Below are positions 21,460-34,389 of a stretch of DNA of 64,000 nucleotides, one piece after another. The stretch covers positions 1,302,001 to 1,366,000 of the forward strand of contig CM028335.1 in assembly GCA_016647705.1 (NCBI GenBank). Direction: 5' to 3'. The notes below the pieces were generated by a model. The model did not search any database. It had not been told where the DNA came from and saw only the letters and a list, made by a program, of their open reading frames with translations. Both the position numbers and the translations under genes were made by a program. Source of the DNA: Eucommia ulmoides (taxonomy: Eukaryota > Streptophyta > Magnoliopsida > Garryales > Eucommiaceae). Numbering within the stretch: the first letter of the stretch is position 1; each line of letters starts with the position of its first letter.

Positions 21460-22313
21460 TAGGGGTGTGCGCGGGTCGAAACTCACCGGTATAGCCCTAA
21501 TCCGTCACCCGACTCGACCTTGTTGGGTGTGAAAAAATCAGACCCATCGGCCGACAGTTGGACAAGAAAATCCGATCATTCTCGGGTTCGACGGGTGTTG
21601 GGCGGTTACAGGTTGGTTGAAGCAGAAATCAACCAACAATCAAAGCAGAAATCAATTCTCTAATCAATACAGAGTACCCTAGATCTTCCAACATTAATTC
21701 TCTAATCAATACAGAAATCAAACGAAAACTCTAATCAAAGCAGAAATCAAAATCGAAGATAAAAAACTTTACTGCTAAACATCAACCTCAAAGAACAAAT
21801 CGAACTCACCGTCGGTCCATGATTGTCGCCTCCGTTTCTGTCTCTCATCGTCACAGACGAAACAGAAACAAAAGTACCATCATCGATTGTCGCCGTCGTT
21901 CCCGCTTCTGTCTCTTACCGTCGGTCCATCAGTTTTTCGGAAAGCGAAACGAAATGAAGAAGAGAGGAAATCGAGATGAAGAGTCGGAAATGAACAGCCA
22001 AATCAAGACGAAACGAAGAAGGAGATCGTCCATTGGAGTTGAAGAGCCGCTCCTATGAAAACAAGATAGAGGCTAAGGCGGCGTCGGCGGGGGCATGCAA
22101 ATGAAACCCTAACCCTATAAAAATGAAGGTTGTTCGGTCGGGTCTAGTTTGGGTGGAGGAACCCAAAATCCGAATACCGACCGAGCTTAAGGGCTATTCG
22201 GATCGGGTCTTACCCGATCCGAAACAAAACACATAACAGGCCCAAAAATTTCAAACAGAGCCCGATCGGTTTGTTCGGGCGGGCCAGGCCGTCGGGTTAT
22301 TTGCACAACCCTA
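21460..22313. mobile_element. hAT-type non-autonomous element, copy in segment 1
   Basis: Ends are TAGGGGTGTGCGCGGG and the inverted GTGCAAATAACCC..TTGTGCACAACCCTA type (right end TTTGCACAACCCTA). The 8-bp target duplication is ATTCTGTT at 22314-22321 with a decayed left version CTACTGTT (21452-21459). The empty site is at about 20177. The interior has repeated CAAAGCAGAAATCAA blocks and a GC-richer stretch (21810-22060) whose 79-codon open frame is not family-conserved, so I do not call a gene. Confidence 0.85.
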
Positions 22314-22321
22314 ATTCTGTT

Positions 22322-22392
22322 TGGGGCAGTCCGGTGCTACAAAGCTCCTACTATGCGCGGGATTTGAAAAAGAGTCGGACCATTTGAGTTTC
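22322..22392 (-). mobile_element. Antisense Au SINE fragment
   Basis: GGGGCAGTCCGGTGCTACAAAG, CTATGCGCGGGAT and GTCGGACCATTTGAG (22323-22390) are the reverse complement of the 3' half of an Au SINE. The tRNA-like half is missing. Equivalent fragments are at 20186-20250 and 35594-35662, so it predates the segmental duplication. Confidence 0.65.
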
Positions 22393-23273
22393 AACTCAAA
22401 GTAAGAAAAACGAAGAAAATGACAAGAAGGAGTTCGGCAACGAAGAAGAAGGCACACAAGAATATTTGTGTTCAACCTCTCAATTTATTATATATTTTAT
22501 GCTATAACAGTTATTTAATTATAATTGTTTATTCTTTGAAATATTTATGATCATGTATTATGTGGAAAAAATGTGAGATAAATGTCTACATGTCATTTGT
22601 TGGATTGGTTGGATACACGTAGTGATCGCTCAAATTTAATTCCCAATTTAAGCGCCAACTATCGTAGTATAGTATTTAAGTACCGGTGTCGAAATACAAG
22701 GATTGAATTGTAATTATTATTTTTTATCTTATTCTTCAGTTGAATTTAACAAGATTGGTTTTGAATTTTTTAATAAAAAATAGAAAAATAATTAAATTAA
22801 AATATTAAATGATAAATGACCGGGTTGAGGGCATGTATTTATTTTATGATTATCCTAATGCATTTCACTAATTGATCTATTTTTTTATTTTATGTATAAT
22901 GAAGTAATTTAACTATAAGAAAAATTACAACGAAAGTTTGGTCATTTAATCGGCATGAACTACTTTCGGGATTCGGTTCCTAATGTCGATGAACTAATCC
23001 CTAAACATAATACATCCTATCAAATGTATCAATTTATCGATCGTTTAATCGGTATGGACTATCTTCGGGATTCAATTCCTACTAATTTACGGTGAATCAA
23101 TTCCTAAGCATAACTCATCCTATTAAACCATATCGATTGGATTGTTAAACTATTAGATCTAAACCACATGTAGTAGATCTAACATTATCGATACAAATAT
23201 ATTTTGATCTAAATTTCTACAATACAATTTAGATTGTCAATTTATTCAGACAAATATTTATGTTCAAATCCTC

Positions 23274-25615
23274 GGTTGATCCTAAGATTTTGATAGACAA
23301 TTAAATATTGATGTTTTTTGTGAAACTAACGAGTTTATTAAGTGTTTCAGTATAAAAGTTCAATTGATGATATTATCATGAAGAAATTGTTGAAGATGCT
23401 AAGGATGCTAAGAGACTTTCAAAGAATTGGACATTAAAAGACGGAAGATTTTGAAGAATCTAGGTGAAAATAACTCAGATTAATTTTTACTCTTAATGTA
23501 TCTCGATTAAAATCACACATTTATTAGGGTCCTAATTAATTAAAATATTTGCTCCAAAGTGAAATTGAAGAAGAGATATTGACCTAAGAAATATTAGTGT
23601 TTCAAATTGATTAAAAATGTCAATTAACTTAACCGAGAAAAGAAATCGGTTAAAGGAGTAAAAATATCAAAATTTAGAGTTAAAATTAATTAAGGAGAAA
23701 GTGTTCCACCAATAATCGGTCAACTAACCTGGGAGGACCAGTCAACCGATGGGAAGTAGCTAGGAAATAGAAAAGTCTCTGGATCGATCAATCAACCGAC
23801 CAAGGGAAGATCAGTTAACTTATGACCTATACCTAAACTCTCTGAATAGATTAGTCGACAGATCATTGATGATCGATCGACAGACCATGGCCGAAAAATG
23901 GCCTGGGGTGTATCCTGAATCGATCGGTCAACCGACACATAAAGTATCAGTCGACCGACTGGCGAATAATTTTGGCTTGGGCTACAAACTAAATCGATCG
24001 GTCGATTGATAGGGTTTGGTCGATCAACCGATGGTGCTGTTTCGAGATTTGAGGATTTTGTGGATTTAATCAAAAAGTAGCTATTACTAGCCCTTTTTTG
24101 GTTAATATCTTGGAGGTATTTGCGGGATTTGAGTATATTATAGATATATTGTTGTTATTTTGATATCCCTAAAAATATGGTGCATATATTTTAAGTATTT
24201 CTCAAATTGATACATTTAATACTTTCTATTCAATTGATTTGAGATTAAGAAATATTTTAGGAATATAATTGAATGATTTGAAAGTTATAATTAAACGAAT
24301 TGAACCAGGATTAAGTCATATCAATATATAGGGTCTATATAAGTAATTAAATGTCATGACATGTGGAAACTAGCCGTTGGAGGGCCTGTTTAAAATCACT
24401 ATTTATAGTCCTGCGTTTTTTTCACTTGTGAGAATCTCAATCAATCATTCTATCAAGAGCTATTCAGTTCCTAAGTTTTATGAGAGTCATTATTCTGAAA
24501 TTATACTGAGAGTATAGTGTGAGATTATTTTTTAGAAAAGTTCTTGAGGAAGTATGCTGAAATTGTTGCTGTCACCGATCTAAATTCTTACTTCGATTAA
24601 GTTTTCATTTATTCGGTGGTATCCTGGTGAGATCGTTCCAAACTTTTGTTTTTAATTGATATTTGATATTATTATTTATTACTTGGAGTTTTGATCTTTA
24701 TGAAATCGTTTTCTGAACGTTAAAGTGCTTGAAAATATTTTAAAACATTTTTTTTGTGTGAAAATATGATTACGTGCTAAATTATGTGCTACCCACTTCT
24801 TTTAGAATCAGATTTTGAATTTCTCACTTTATTTATTCACTAATATTTATCGGGACATTAATTGAGTTTAAATTAATTTAAGGTGGTAAAAGCTCCGAGT
24901 AGGAAAAACTTATCAAATATAATTGGTAAGTTGCGTGCGGATTATATATTGTTGGGAATATCTAATTGGGGGTAACTGGATTTCAATCTCTTTCGGTAAA
25001 GAGATTGAGGATTGATCTTTTCCTAAACTATAAAAAGATTAGGTTACTATTTTCCTTTAAAAAGAGATAGGCGTAATTCTTCCTGATTAGAATTAATTTT
25101 GAGTTATTTTATAACAGTTCAATCCTTACTGGTAAAAATGATACTTAAAGTGATTTTGGTGAGATTTAATTCTCAGTCTAAGTATAAAAGAATTAGGTTA
25201 ATCTTTAACCTGTGAAAAAAATAGAAGTTTCTCTTAAGCCTGTGAAGGAAAATTGTAAAGGTTGATTCTGAATCTGTGAAAAGAATCATTATGTAAAGGT
25301 TTGGTTCCTACCTGGTTAAAGGAATCTTAATGGTTTCGTGGGTGCGACTCTCTGTGAAACTTGGAGAACTGGATTAGCTAAGAGTAGCTTGGTGAACCAG
25401 TATATATCGTGGTGTACTGCATTTTTAATTTATTTATTTACAGTTGTTTGGGTGTACTCTAGAGCTAATTACATTTATCCGAGCTATATAAAGAGATAAT
25501 AATTAATTTAGGATTAAATCAATTATTTGAATTTAAGTGTTAAAAAGATAATTATTTGTGTTAATTTTATAACTACCCAATTCATTTTCCTCTTGAGTAG
25601 ATCGCTTGGCCAACA
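23274..25615. mobile_element. Solo LTR (TGTTGATCC..CAACA type), copy 1
   Basis: 2342 bp between TCCTC direct repeats (23269-23273 and 25616-25620). The first base is mutated to G here but is T in the second copy (36549), giving canonical TGTTG..CAACA ends. The empty target is preserved at about 21113 (AAATCCTCGTTTTAC). The interior has repeated CGATCGGTCAACCGAC-like motifs (23700-24040) and a CTATTTATAG box near 24398, but no gag, pol or other domain. A copia affiliation is plausible from the ends but unproven. Confidence 0.8.
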
Positions 25616-25650
25616 TCCTCGTTTTAAAATCTTACACACTAATAAAATAA

Positions 25651-26676
25651 GGGGCATGCACCATTTAGTCACAAAACACAAAATAATTTTGAATGTAACA
25701 TCAAAATTATTAATTTTTTTTTTTAATACTATTTTTTTCTGACCAAAATACCCCTCATGTGGATGTTGAATGTAACATTCAACACCTGTTGATGTTGAAT
25801 GTAACATCAATTGTTTGTTTGTTTGTTTTTTTATTTTTATTTTTTTAATTTTTTTTATGATGCTATTTTTTTCTGACCAAAATAGCCCTCATGTGGATGT
25901 TGAATGTCAACATCTGTGGGTGTTGAATGTAACATCAATTGTTTGTTTGTTTGTTTGTTTGTTTTTTTTTTTAAATTTTATGATGCTATTTTTTTCTGAC
26001 CAAAATACCCCTCATGTGGATGTTGAATGTAACATTCAACACCTGTGAGTGTTAAATGTAACATCAATTGTTTTTTTTTTTTTTATGATGTTTTTTTTCT
26101 AACCAAAATATTCCTCATGTGAATATTAAATGTAACATTCAACACCTGTGGATGTTGAATGTAATATCCATTATTCTCTTATTTTTGTATGCAGAGTAAA
26201 ATACATATGATATTCCATTGAATACCTGTGGATGTTACATTCAACACCTGTAAATGTTAAATATAACATCAATTGTTCTCTTATTTTTACGTTACGTTTA
26301 GTAACGATTTTATCCTAAAATCAATTTTTTTTTTTTGGAACATATAAAAAGTGACAAAAAGTCATAAAGTTTGGGGTGAAAGCTGTAATTTATGGCGGCG
26401 GCGACCGGAGACCGGCGATTGGCGGCGGCGGCTGCTGACAGCGGTGGTGCACCAGTTTGACGACCTTCCTTCTCGATGTAAAACTCACGGGAGGGTATTT
26501 CGGTAAACTCAATTCTCACCATTTTTTAAAACGAGACTAATTGGTGTAAGAAAAGATGTTGATAGGACTAATTCGTGCAAAAAAAAAGGTGTTGATGGGA
26601 CTAATCGGTGTAAAGAAAAATCGATGGAAGTAAGTGATAAATAATTTTTTTTTTGGGATTAATAGGTAATTTTCCC
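25651..26676. mobile_element. MULE-like MITE containing a minisatellite
   Basis: 1026 bp bounded by identical 9-bp ATAAAATAA (25642-25650 and 26677-26685). Segment copy 2 has the empty site at about 41610-41625. Ends GGGGCATGCACCATTTAGTC and the inverted GGGAAAATTACCTATTAATCC are a degenerate terminal inverted repeat. Inside, 25730-26180 holds four imperfect units of about 105-130 bp with TTTTTTTCTGACCAAAATA, CCTCATGTGGATGTTGAATG and TAACATTCAACACCTGT. A GC-rich patch is at 26392-26460 (ggcggcggcg). Confidence 0.85.
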
Positions 26677-26963
26677 ATAAAATAAATCAAGAAATGGCCG
26701 CGGCCGAAGTTTATGTCTTTCTCCTTAGTTCCATTTACGGACCAACCATAAATGGTCATTCCCCACCTTTCTGTTTTCAATATCCTATGAATTGCCAATC
26801 AAATGGTCCATTTGTATCCCCACTTCAAAACAATGTTTTTCCCTCCCTACAATTCCATATATCCAATTAAATTCCCCTTTTAATTTGTTACCATTCTCTG
26901 AATTTGATTCCAAAAGAAGCCCTTTAATTCCCTTAATTCTTCACGATCAATCACATCCAAATT

Positions 26964-27446
26964 TGTAACGATTTTGGATCACGGGCGTGACCGAGTCGAC
27001 AGATCAGATCGCTGATATTGCTATGTTTTCGCTATTTTTTACACATTTTTTTATTTTCGACTCTAATCCCGTGAAAATAATAAATCGTATTTTTACTAAT
27101 TAAAAATTAATAAAAAAGACTATCAAATGTGTAGATTAAGAGTCTAAATTTGGTATAAAATTGAGAACGATCACGTGAGCATTGACTCTTATCCCTACAG
27201 TAGTTGTTGCAGGATCTACGAGAAAAAAAATTGGGCCAAGAATTATATTTGGATTTGTATTCAATTCTGTAAAAGTATATTTATTGTTAATTGTTGTAAA
27301 ATTAGTTAAATTAATTAGAGTTTGGGATGTTACAGTTGTGAAATTGATCCCGATTTATCTGTATTGAAATATTCGTGGAAGAATTTTTAGTTTTAATTCT
27401 CTTCAGAAGAAACCGATTGGCGGTTTTAAGAGACCGGGTCGTTACA
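26964..27446. mobile_element. LTR-like element with TGTAACGA..TCGTTACA ends, copy 1
   Basis: 483 bp with perfect 8-bp inverted ends TGTAACGA/TCGTTACA. Relatives are at 32277-32580 (truncated), 33030-33534, 41911-42416 and 58705-59161 (diverged). I see no direct target duplication at the ends. Reading from the right on the minus strand it starts TGTAACGACCCGGTCTC, resembling many plant gypsy LTRs. The 61-codon open frame inside (27182-27367) is not treated as a gene. Confidence 0.6.
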
Positions 27447-27529
27447 TCGATTGTTTTCGCTCATCTTAGGATTTGTTCAACGTTTTTTGATTGTTTTGAA
27501 ACATTGAGTGAACATTGGAAATGGCTGTT

Positions 27530-27911
27530 TGTAATACCCCGAAAATTTATATTTTTGAAAATATTATTTTATATAAGTTTAATATTTTTGGGACTGTTTT
27601 GTAAATTTATGATATAAATAATATTTGATAATTTTTTGAGTTAAATGTTAATTTTAAATTGACGTTTAAAATTTTTGAGACAATTGTGTAATTTCAAATA
27701 TAATTTTAAGAATCTTGGGTTATAATTAATATTTTTTTTATTTCAAGAACGATAATTAGTGTAAATAAATAAAAACTATAAAAAATTATTTAAAATAAAA
27801 ATAAAAATAATAATAATGTGGATGGAGTGGTTGTCTTCCTAAGGATGACACATATCAAATCAAAAAAAAAAAAAATGGAAGGGAGGCGGTGAAAGCAATT
27901 AGTTGTGTTTT

Positions 27912-27972
<61 letters not shown>

Positions 27973-29801
27973 TAGTGTATAATCCGTGCCTGAAGGCACG
28001 GGGGTAAAACATACATAATTATTTGGGACAATTATATCAATTTGTTTTGCTATTCAAGCCAACAATTTATTTTGCTATTTAACCTGGTTCTACAGCCGCT
28101 TCCCTCCCTCGTCGCTAGCTTGTCTTTTCTTCCCTCTAATTCTACAATAGAACAAAAAATAAATTAAAAAAAAAAAACAAAAAAAAAAAAACATTGAAAT
28201 AATATGTTCTCAACAACATGGCAAAGGACATACACAAAAACAGAAACATAAATAGAAACAGGGAACATAAACAAAAATAAAAACAAAAACAGGGAACACA
28301 ACATAAATCAACTAAATAGAAATCTGAGTTCACAACAAACGACAAATAGTTTTGTATTTAAAAAAAACAAACACGTTTAGAATAAAAAAACAAAAACAGA
28401 GAACAGAAACAGGATCAGAAACAAAAAAACAGAAACAGGGAACAGAGCATAAACAGGAACATTAACCATTTGATATCGAACGGGAATACCGTCAGCATGT
28501 TTGTTTCTACATTTCAACATCCAAAACATAAAATTGAGCTTGTACCTGCACATAGCCAGTATCAAAAGTTTGTTCCCAGATTTCTGCAAAATCCATCACG
28601 ACTTTACAATACTCTTATCAACAAAACTTATAGCAAAGTGTTTCGATTTAAACATAAAAAGGTAAAAAAATAATTATCCTATTAAAGATATAATTTTTAA
28701 GGAAATTTCTTATAAATAATAAAAAATAAAAAAAAATTATTAACTTAGTAATATTACTACCGAAATAATTTAGGAATGATCGTAAAATCTACTGGGATAT
28801 GGGATGGAGTCATTGTCTTCCTAACAATGACACATGTCAAATCAAAAAAAAAAATGGAAGGGAGGCGGTGAAAGCAATTAGTTGTGTTTTGACATATATA
28901 TATATAATAAGGATAATAGGAAGGGAATATATTTTCTAATTGTTCCGTGTATTATTTCGGTGAATTTTTAACTTTTTTTAATATATGTATTTAATTTATT
29001 TTTTTTGTGTGATTTATATTATTATTATTGTTGAATATTTACTGATAAATTTTATGAAATAATTATGATTATGTGAAAATTATGTGGCAATTATGTTAAG
29101 GTATTTTATTTGTTGCATTAAATTAAATATACGTATTAGAAGGATTAAAATTCTACTGAGCGTTGATTCACAACCCCACAGTTTTGATTGTAGGATCGGT
29201 GAGAATGAAACGGTGCAAAAAATTATATTAGAATTTCTATTTATAATAATTGTATTTATTATTTACTGTTGTAAATAATAAACCAGATTATCAAATATTA
29301 TGCTAAAATTTAATCATGTGGAAATCAAATTATCAAATGAAATATTTGATTTTAGGGATAAATTAAGTTATTTAATAACTTAATAATAATATGAAAATTT
29401 GTATAAGTTCCATGATATTATGATCTTATATATATTATTATAAGTAAGACGTATAATATCATAAAATTTTTCCCTATCAAATATAACCACCGTACTGCGT
29501 CAAATATATATATATATTTATTATTTCTTTTCGATTATAGTTGTATTTGAAATTAAAATAATTGTGTCAAATTTTTACTGTGTTAAAATTAATTCAATGA
29601 ATTTGATAATAGTAATTATCGCCGTAGCATCGTATTGTAAAAATTTCTCGAATTTTATAAAATAATGAAAATATAATTGTCGCCGTAGTTGTCAAATTTT
29701 TATTAGATCTTTACGAATTGAAAAATTGGTCGTTCAGGGTAAGCGTTAATTTCTCCAAGGGGAGAAATCTAGTGGCGGCCCTGAGAGACCGGATCGTTAC
29801 A
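27530..29801. mobile_element. Solo LTR (TGTAATACCCC..CGTTACA) with nested Helitron-like insertion
   Basis: 2272 bp with TGTAA..TTACA ends. The right target duplicate is ATGTT (29802-29806), decayed to CTGTT on the left. An unoccupied relative is at about 33605-33620 (GGGATGTTGAGC). The partner at 42500-46049 has intact ATGTT on both sides. The right end read on the minus strand, TGTAACGATCCGGTCTC, resembles the shorter LTR family nearby. No internal retroelement domains. Confidence 0.75.
27973..28910 (-). mobile_element. Helitron-like element, minus orientation
   Basis: Next to a TA microsatellite (27918-27967), ACTAGTGTATAATCCGTGCC..GGCACGG reads on the minus strand as hairpin CCGTGCCTTCAGGCACGG, an 8-nt spacer, then CTAGT. 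This is the layout of a Helitron 3' terminus (hairpin + CTRRT, insertion at A/T). The other end was not identified. A module of about 100 bp (GGATGGAGT..GGAAGGGAGGCGGTGAAAGC) is present on both sides (about 27820-27925 and 28800-28900). No Rep/helicase coding is seen. Confidence 0.5.
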
Positions 29802-29880
29802 ATGTTGATCGCTCAAAAATAATACCCTTAAATCGTATCGCGATACTGATGTAGTACGGAGTTTAAGTAGGGTGTCAACG

Positions 29881-31689
29881 ACATTGGTTTTGAAATTTTT
29901 TAGTGAAAAAAATTAAATAAAAATACTAAATGATAAATAACAGGGTTAAGGGCATGCATTCGTCTTTCGATTATCGTAATACGTTTTAATTCTATGTATA
30001 ATAAAATAATTTAACTACAAGAAAAATTACAACGAGAGCTTGATTATTTAATCGGCATGAACTATTTTCGGGATTCGGTTCCTAATCAATAATGAACCAA
30101 TCTCTAAACATAATTCATCATATCAAATACATCGATTAATCGACCATTTAATCGGTATATACTATCTTCGAAATTCGAATTATACTAATTTACGGTGAAT
30201 CAATCATTAAATATAATACATCCTATTAAACTGTATCAATTCTAATAAATGCAGATTGTATAACGGTTAGATTTAAACCACAGATATTAGATATAACCAT
30301 AAAACATCAATAAATTATTTCTAAAATTTATAAAATGATAAAAGCAAAATTTGATTTCAATAACAATGTAAGAACGCGCATTCCTTGTCATACAATCTTA
30401 TACGTATATAAAATAAAATAAAAAATTAAATTAAATTACGAAAATTTTACAACAAATACAGTCTAATTTGGATTTGTCTTAGTTGTTCGAGCATGATAAT
30501 TGCTCGAGCGATATTCAACCTAGTGCCCACGAACATAAATGGCCATTAAACCATAAATGGTCACTCCCCAACTTCTGCCCCAATATTTGTTTTCAATTTC
30601 CTATTAATTGTCAATCAAATGGACCATTAAATGGCCATTTGTATCCCCCAACCTCTCTATTTATTGTATATTTTATGCTATATTAATTATTTAATTATAA
30701 TTATTTATTTTTTGAAATATTTATGATTATATATTATATAAAAAAAAATGTGAAATAAATGTTTACGTGTTGCTTGTTAAATTGAATTGATTGGATATAT
30801 GTACTGATCACTCAAATTTAATTTCCAATTTAAACACCAACTATCGTAATATAGTGCTTAAGTACGAGTGTCGAACCACAAGGATTGAATTGTAATTATT
30901 AATTTTTATCATATTCTCGTTGAATTTAACAAGAATGATTTTGGATTTTTTTTAATAAAAAATAGAAAAATAATTAAATTAAAATAATAAATGATAAATG
31001 ACCGGATTGAGGGCATGTATTTATTTTATGATTATCCTAATGCGTTTCACTACTTAATCTATTTTTTTATTTTATGTATAATAAAGTAATTTAACTATAA
31101 GAAAAATTACAACGAGAGCTTAATTATTTAATCGGCATGAACTATTTTCGAGATTCGGTTCCTAATCAATAATGAACCAATCCCTAAACATAATTCATCA
31201 TATCAAATACATCGATTAATCCACCATTTAATCGGTATATACTATCTTCGAAATTCGAATTATACTAATTTACGGTAAATCAATCACTAAGTATAACACA
31301 TCCTATTAAACCATAGGGATTAGATATAACCCCAAAAACATCAATAAATTATTTCTAATATTTAAAATTTGATTTCAATAATAATGTAATAACATGCATT
31401 CCTTGTCATACAATCTTAGTACATATTTAAAATAAAACAAGAAATTAAACTACCAAAATTTAACAATAAATACAGTCAGATTTGTATGAGTTGTTCATGG
31501 ATTGTTATTGCTCGAGTGATAGTCAACATCGTGAGTACGAACATAAATGGACATTAAACCATATATGGACATTAGACCATAAATAGTCACTCCCCACCTT
31601 TCTGCCCAATATTTGTTTTCAATTTCCTATGTTTAAATGGTCCATTTGTATCCCCACTTCAAATCAATGCTTTTCCTCCCTTAATTTAA
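29881..31689. repeat. Mixed repeat modules, two tandem-like copies
   Basis: Two related stretches (about 29885-30680 and 30750-31560) share AATTACAACGAGAGCTT, TTAATCGGCATGAACTATTT, GGTTCCTAATCAATAATGAACC and TTTACGGT(G/A)AATCAATCA, as do 55190-55990 and 57815-58480. They end in a module with AAATGG(A/C)CATTAAACCAT. No gene. Confidence 0.6.
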
Positions 31690-32245
31690 GCGTTTGGTAA
31701 CTGTTTCTGTTTCCATTCCAGCAGTGGGATGAGAATGGAATGAGAATTTTGTTTTCTTTTTGGGAGTAGAATCGCGTTTGGTAACGATAATTTTTTTTTT
31801 TGTTTTGGGAAGGGAATTGTGTTTGGTAACGATTTTATCCTAAAATCTTTTTTTTTTTTTTTTTTTTTTGGCCTGACGGCGGTGGCGCCGTCGCCGGCTG
31901 GCCGGCCGGCGGTGCTCTGGCTTCGGAGACGGCGGTGGCGCCGGTCGGAAGACAATGGTGCCGTCACCGGCGACGGACGGAAGTGGGCGGCGGGCGGCGG
32001 CGGTCGGTGGTCGGCTGGTAGGTGAATAATGACCATGTGTTTTGGGAATGGAATAGGAATAACGAGAAACAACTTTTTTTTGTTTCTCATTTCTTAATAA
32101 AAAAGTGGGCACAATTCTCAAATGGGAATGAAATGGAAACGGAAACGGAAACAAAAATTACCAAACGCTATTCCCAAACAGAATTCCCAAAAATCTAGAA
32201 ATGAAATGAGAATTTCTGGAATGGAAATGGTTACCAAACGGGGCC
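31690..32245. mobile_element. PIF/Harbinger-like MITE, copy 2
   Basis: The left arm starts GCGTTTGGTAACTGTTTCTG and the right arm ends GGAAATGGTTACCAAACGGGGCC followed by TTA. The core 31868-32015 is GC-rich (ggcggtggcgccg) and differs from the other copies. An internal repeat of GTTTGGTAACGAT occurs at 31774 and 31820. The sequence without insertion (CCCTTAATTCTTCACGATC) is seen at 26931. Confidence 0.7.
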
Positions 32246-34389
32246 TTAATTCTTCAAGATCAATCTCATCCAAATTTGTAATGTTTAGGGTCGACGACAG
32301 AACCCAGTGGGTCGGCGGGTCGGATCGCGGATATTCCTATGTTTTCGCCATTTTTTGCACATTTTTTTTTTTATTTTCGACTATAATCTTGCAAAAATAA
32401 TAAATTGCATTATTATTAATTAAAAATTAATAAAAGATAATCAAAAGTGTAAATTAAGGGTGTAAATTTGGTATAAAATTGAGAACAATCACGTACTAAA
32501 GCGATTAAAATTTTACTGAGCATTAACTCATATCTCTACAGTATTTGTTGCAGGATTTACGAAAAAAAAAGTTGCTCCAAGTGAACATTGGAAAAAGATG
32601 TTTACACGTGTTAACACATGATTTTCATGAATGTTAACGTGTTATGTCCCCGCTCCTAAGTTTAAATATGATACGTGAATATTCAAGTACCATTCAAGTA
32701 ATTAAATATTTCTAGGTTTACATTTGCTCGAGTGATAGTCAACATCGTGAGTATGAACATAAATGGACATTAAACCATAAATGGACATTAAACCATAAAT
32801 GGTCACTCCCCAACTTCTGCCCCAATATTTGTTTTCAATTTCCTATTAATTGCCAATCAAATGGACCATTAAATGGTCCATTTGTATCCCCACTTCAAAA
32901 CAATGTTTTTCCCTCCCTACAATTCCATATATCCAATTAAATTCCCCTTTTAATTTGTTACCATTCTCCGAATTTGATTCCAAAAGAAACCCTTTAATTC
33001 CCTTAATTCTTCACGATCAATCTCATCCAGTAACGATTTCGGATCACGGGCGTGACCGGGTCGACAGGTCGGATCGCGGATATTGCTATGTTTTCGCTAT
33101 TTTTTACACATTTCTTTATTTTCGACTCTAATCCCGTGAAAATAATAAATCGTATTATTACTAATTAAAAATTAATAAAAAAGACTATCAAAAGGGTAGA
33201 TTAAAAGTCTAAATTTGGTATAAAATTGAGAACGATCACGTACTAAAGCGGTTAAAATTCTGTTGAGCGTTGACTCTTATTCCTACAGTATTTGTTGCAG
33301 GATCTACGAGAAAAAAAATTGGGCCAAGAATTATATTTGGATTTATATTCAATTCTGTAAAATTATATTTATTGTTAATTGTTGTAAAATTAGTTAAATT
33401 AATCAGAGTTTGGGATGTTACGGTTGTGAAATTGATCCCCATTTATCTGTATTGAAATATTCGTGGAAGAATTTTTAGTTTTAATTCTCTTCAGAAGAAA
33501 CCAATTGGCGATCCTAAGAAACTGGGTCATTACATCGATTGTTTTCGCTCATCTTAGGATTTGTTCAACGTTTTTTTATTGTTTTGAAATATTGAATGAA
33601 CATTGAAAAGGGATGTTGAGCACTAAAAAATAATACTCTTAATTGGTACCGCGATACTGATGTAGTACGGCGTTCAAGTAGAGGTGTCGAACCACAGAGA
33701 TCGATCTTATAATTATTAATTTCTAATTATTTTTCTTTTTGAAATGAAAATGAGATTTGATATTTTTTTTTTCAAAAAAGAAAAATAAAACACTAACTCT
33801 ACAAACAAAAGAAAATAGAGAACCGGGTTAGAAATTGTGGGTTTAGTAATTTGGATATTATTTTTTGTCTTGAATTTTTATTCAAATCGGATTTGTGTAA
33901 GCGAATGTTCCCAACTACAAGGCGAAATTACTCAGAAAGATTGGATTGTTATTCTCTAGTATGATTTATCTTCAATATTTAATTCCTACACTACATTAAT
34001 CTAACTAATCTAAGGTGAATTAATATCTAGGTATAAACCATTCAAATAAAAAATCAATCCCCAAGAATACGATTGTGTGACCGTTAAATCTAGACCACAA
34101 CTACTAGATCTAACGTTTTTAGTAGTAATTGGATTTAGATCAAAATCTCTACAAGAATATTTTTAAAATAAATCCAACCACAATAATAACAAAATCAAGA
34201 ACACAAATTCTCATGCTCGCCGCGGTGCTTCTCGTGCTCCATGCTCGCCGTTCACCGCTCCATCTCCCTCAGATCTGGAATTTTCAAGATTTTGAAATTT
34301 CAGATCTCTGAATATTCATGTTAATTTTGGTAGATTTTTTGTGAAATGTTCATATTGAATGTGGTTTGGTGAATGTTCACTCCGATAGT
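32246..34389. repeat. Rearranged copies of local repeat modules
   Basis: Contains a truncated TGTAA-type LTR (32277-32580), a 125-bp fragment of the tandem-array element (about 32592-32718, TTAACACATGATTTTCATG), the AAATGGACATTAAACCAT module (32755-33025), a further LTR (33030-33534, TAACGATTTCGGATC..TCATTACA) and a 'gatactgatgtagtacggcg' module (33650-34200). No gene; 34200-34310 is slightly GC-richer but unrecognised. Confidence 0.55.

Larger units (their letters stand above)
21181..29880. repeat. Large segmental duplication, copy 1
   Basis: Collinear with 34430-46130 in the same orientation, sharing a hAT MITE (21460-22313), a solo LTR (23274-25615), a TGTAACGA-type LTR (26964-27446) and a TGTAATACCCC-type LTR with a Helitron-like insertion (27530-29801). 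All sit at the same internal sites. Copy 1 alone has the MULE-like MITE at 25651-26676. Homology ends near 29878, where a different repeat module begins. No host gene was found inside. Confidence 0.8.

Noticed and set aside
21819-22058. 79-codon Arg-rich frame as a captured gene in the hAT element
   Set aside because: The partner copy at 35110-35330 has frame-breaking differences and no domain is recognisable.
22108-22125. CCCTAACCCTA-like bases as an interstitial telomere (also near 35378)
   Set aside because: Only two to three units inside a hAT element; too short.
27182-27367. Recurrent 61-codon frame starting MTLIPT, also at 33270, 42152 and 58894
   Set aside because: It lies in the TGTAACGA LTR family, changes with repeat divergence, and resembles no domain. 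Shared because the repeat is shared.
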